DNA from: an uncultured Bacteroidales bacterium
Lineage (GTDB): Bacteria; Bacteroidota; Bacteroidia; Bacteroidales; P3
Reading direction: 5' to 3'
Assembly (NCBI GenBank): GCA_946401725.1
Contig: CAMIVE010000009.1
Coordinates: 1 to 58,008 of the forward strand
DNA: 58,008 bases
The position numbers and the translations under genes were made by a program. Of the stretch, positions 57,014-58,008 are shown piece after piece (position 1 is the first letter of the stretch; each line of letters opens with the position of its first letter). The notes beneath the pieces are model-generated. The model was not told the DNA's origin. It saw only the letters and a program-made list of their open reading frames with translations, and ran no database searches.

Positions 57014-57062
57014 GAAAAAAGAGAGTTGAAAATTGGTGTCGTCAACCTCATTTCAACTCTCT
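57014..57062 (-). terminator. Terminator of pckA
   Basis: AGAGAGTTGAAA pairs with TTTCAACTCTCT, a perfect 12-bp stem with a 19-nt loop. On the minus strand a run of six T follows. It comes after the repeated hairpin at 57077. Confidence 0.88.
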
Positions 57063-57076
57063 GTTATCGGATTTCC

Positions 57077-57097
57077 GCAGACAAGGCCGCCTGCGTA
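57077..57097 (-). repeat. Stop-proximal hairpin element, pckA copy
   Basis: Core GCAGACAAGGCCGCCTGC followed by GTA, starting 6 nt after the pckA stop. It matches the gcvP element at 16 of 21 positions. Stem pair 3-16 is G-C there and A-T here. Confidence 0.7.
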
Positions 57098-57103
57098 CCT
57101 AGA

Positions 57104-58008
<905 letters not shown>

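Overview
The window looks like the chromosome of a Bacteroidota bacterium, most likely order Bacteroidales. Three things point there. First, the promoters carry the TAnnTTTG -7 box of that phylum, twice with a TTTG box 19-20 bp upstream. Second, two large secreted proteins end in a type-B (gliding-motility-associated) type IX secretion sorting domain. Third, family types typical of the phylum recur: DUF5106/TlpA proteins, lipoprotein peptidases, YbjQ-domain and WG-repeat proteins, and a RecF-DUF721 pair. I cannot assign a genus. I saw no tRNA, rRNA, CRISPR array, transposase or integrase.

Layout. 1-3.2 kb: the 3' part of a threonine aldolase gene, converging on a three-gene cluster of unknown membrane and lipoproteins. 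3.5-8 kb: a leftward run of a lipoprotein hydrolase, an orphan sensor kinase, a LolC/E-type permease and a membrane protein. 8-11.9 kb: tpiA, a TlpA-like thiol-disulfide protein and an outer-membrane barrel, with divergent textbook promoters at 11.88-11.95 kb separating them from lpdA. 13.5-18 kb: a rightward run of an unknown protein, an M23 endopeptidase, ispH, recF and a DUF721 gene, ended by a terminator shared with the convergent HU gene. 18.7-28.6 kb: a membrane protein, two tandem paralogous T9SS cargo proteins, then four genes that look like a surface-glycan cassette (SDR, cytidylyltransferase-oxidoreductase fusion, CDP-glycerol glycerophosphotransferase-like protein, UDP-galactopyranose mutase).

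28.7-43 kb: a zinc-ribbon membrane protein, an S9 peptidase lipoprotein divergent from an M13 metallopeptidase, a YbjQ fusion protein, a redox-dead thioredoxin-fold protein, argS, an acyl-ACP thioesterase, a TPR protein and gyrA. 43-48 kb: clpC and a Pif1-like helicase. 48-58 kb: a lipoprotein, gcvP, then an AT-richer stretch of six mostly unknown leftward genes around a small alanyl-tRNA editing protein (AlaX type), and the 3' part of pckA.

The two most unusual signals are both in the last 10 kb. Three consecutive genes (AlaX and two unrelated membrane or secreted proteins) open with the same 20-residue leader. Also, gcvP and pckA each carry a matching 21-nt hairpin exactly 6 nt after the stop codon, with a compensatory base-pair change, ahead of an ordinary terminator.
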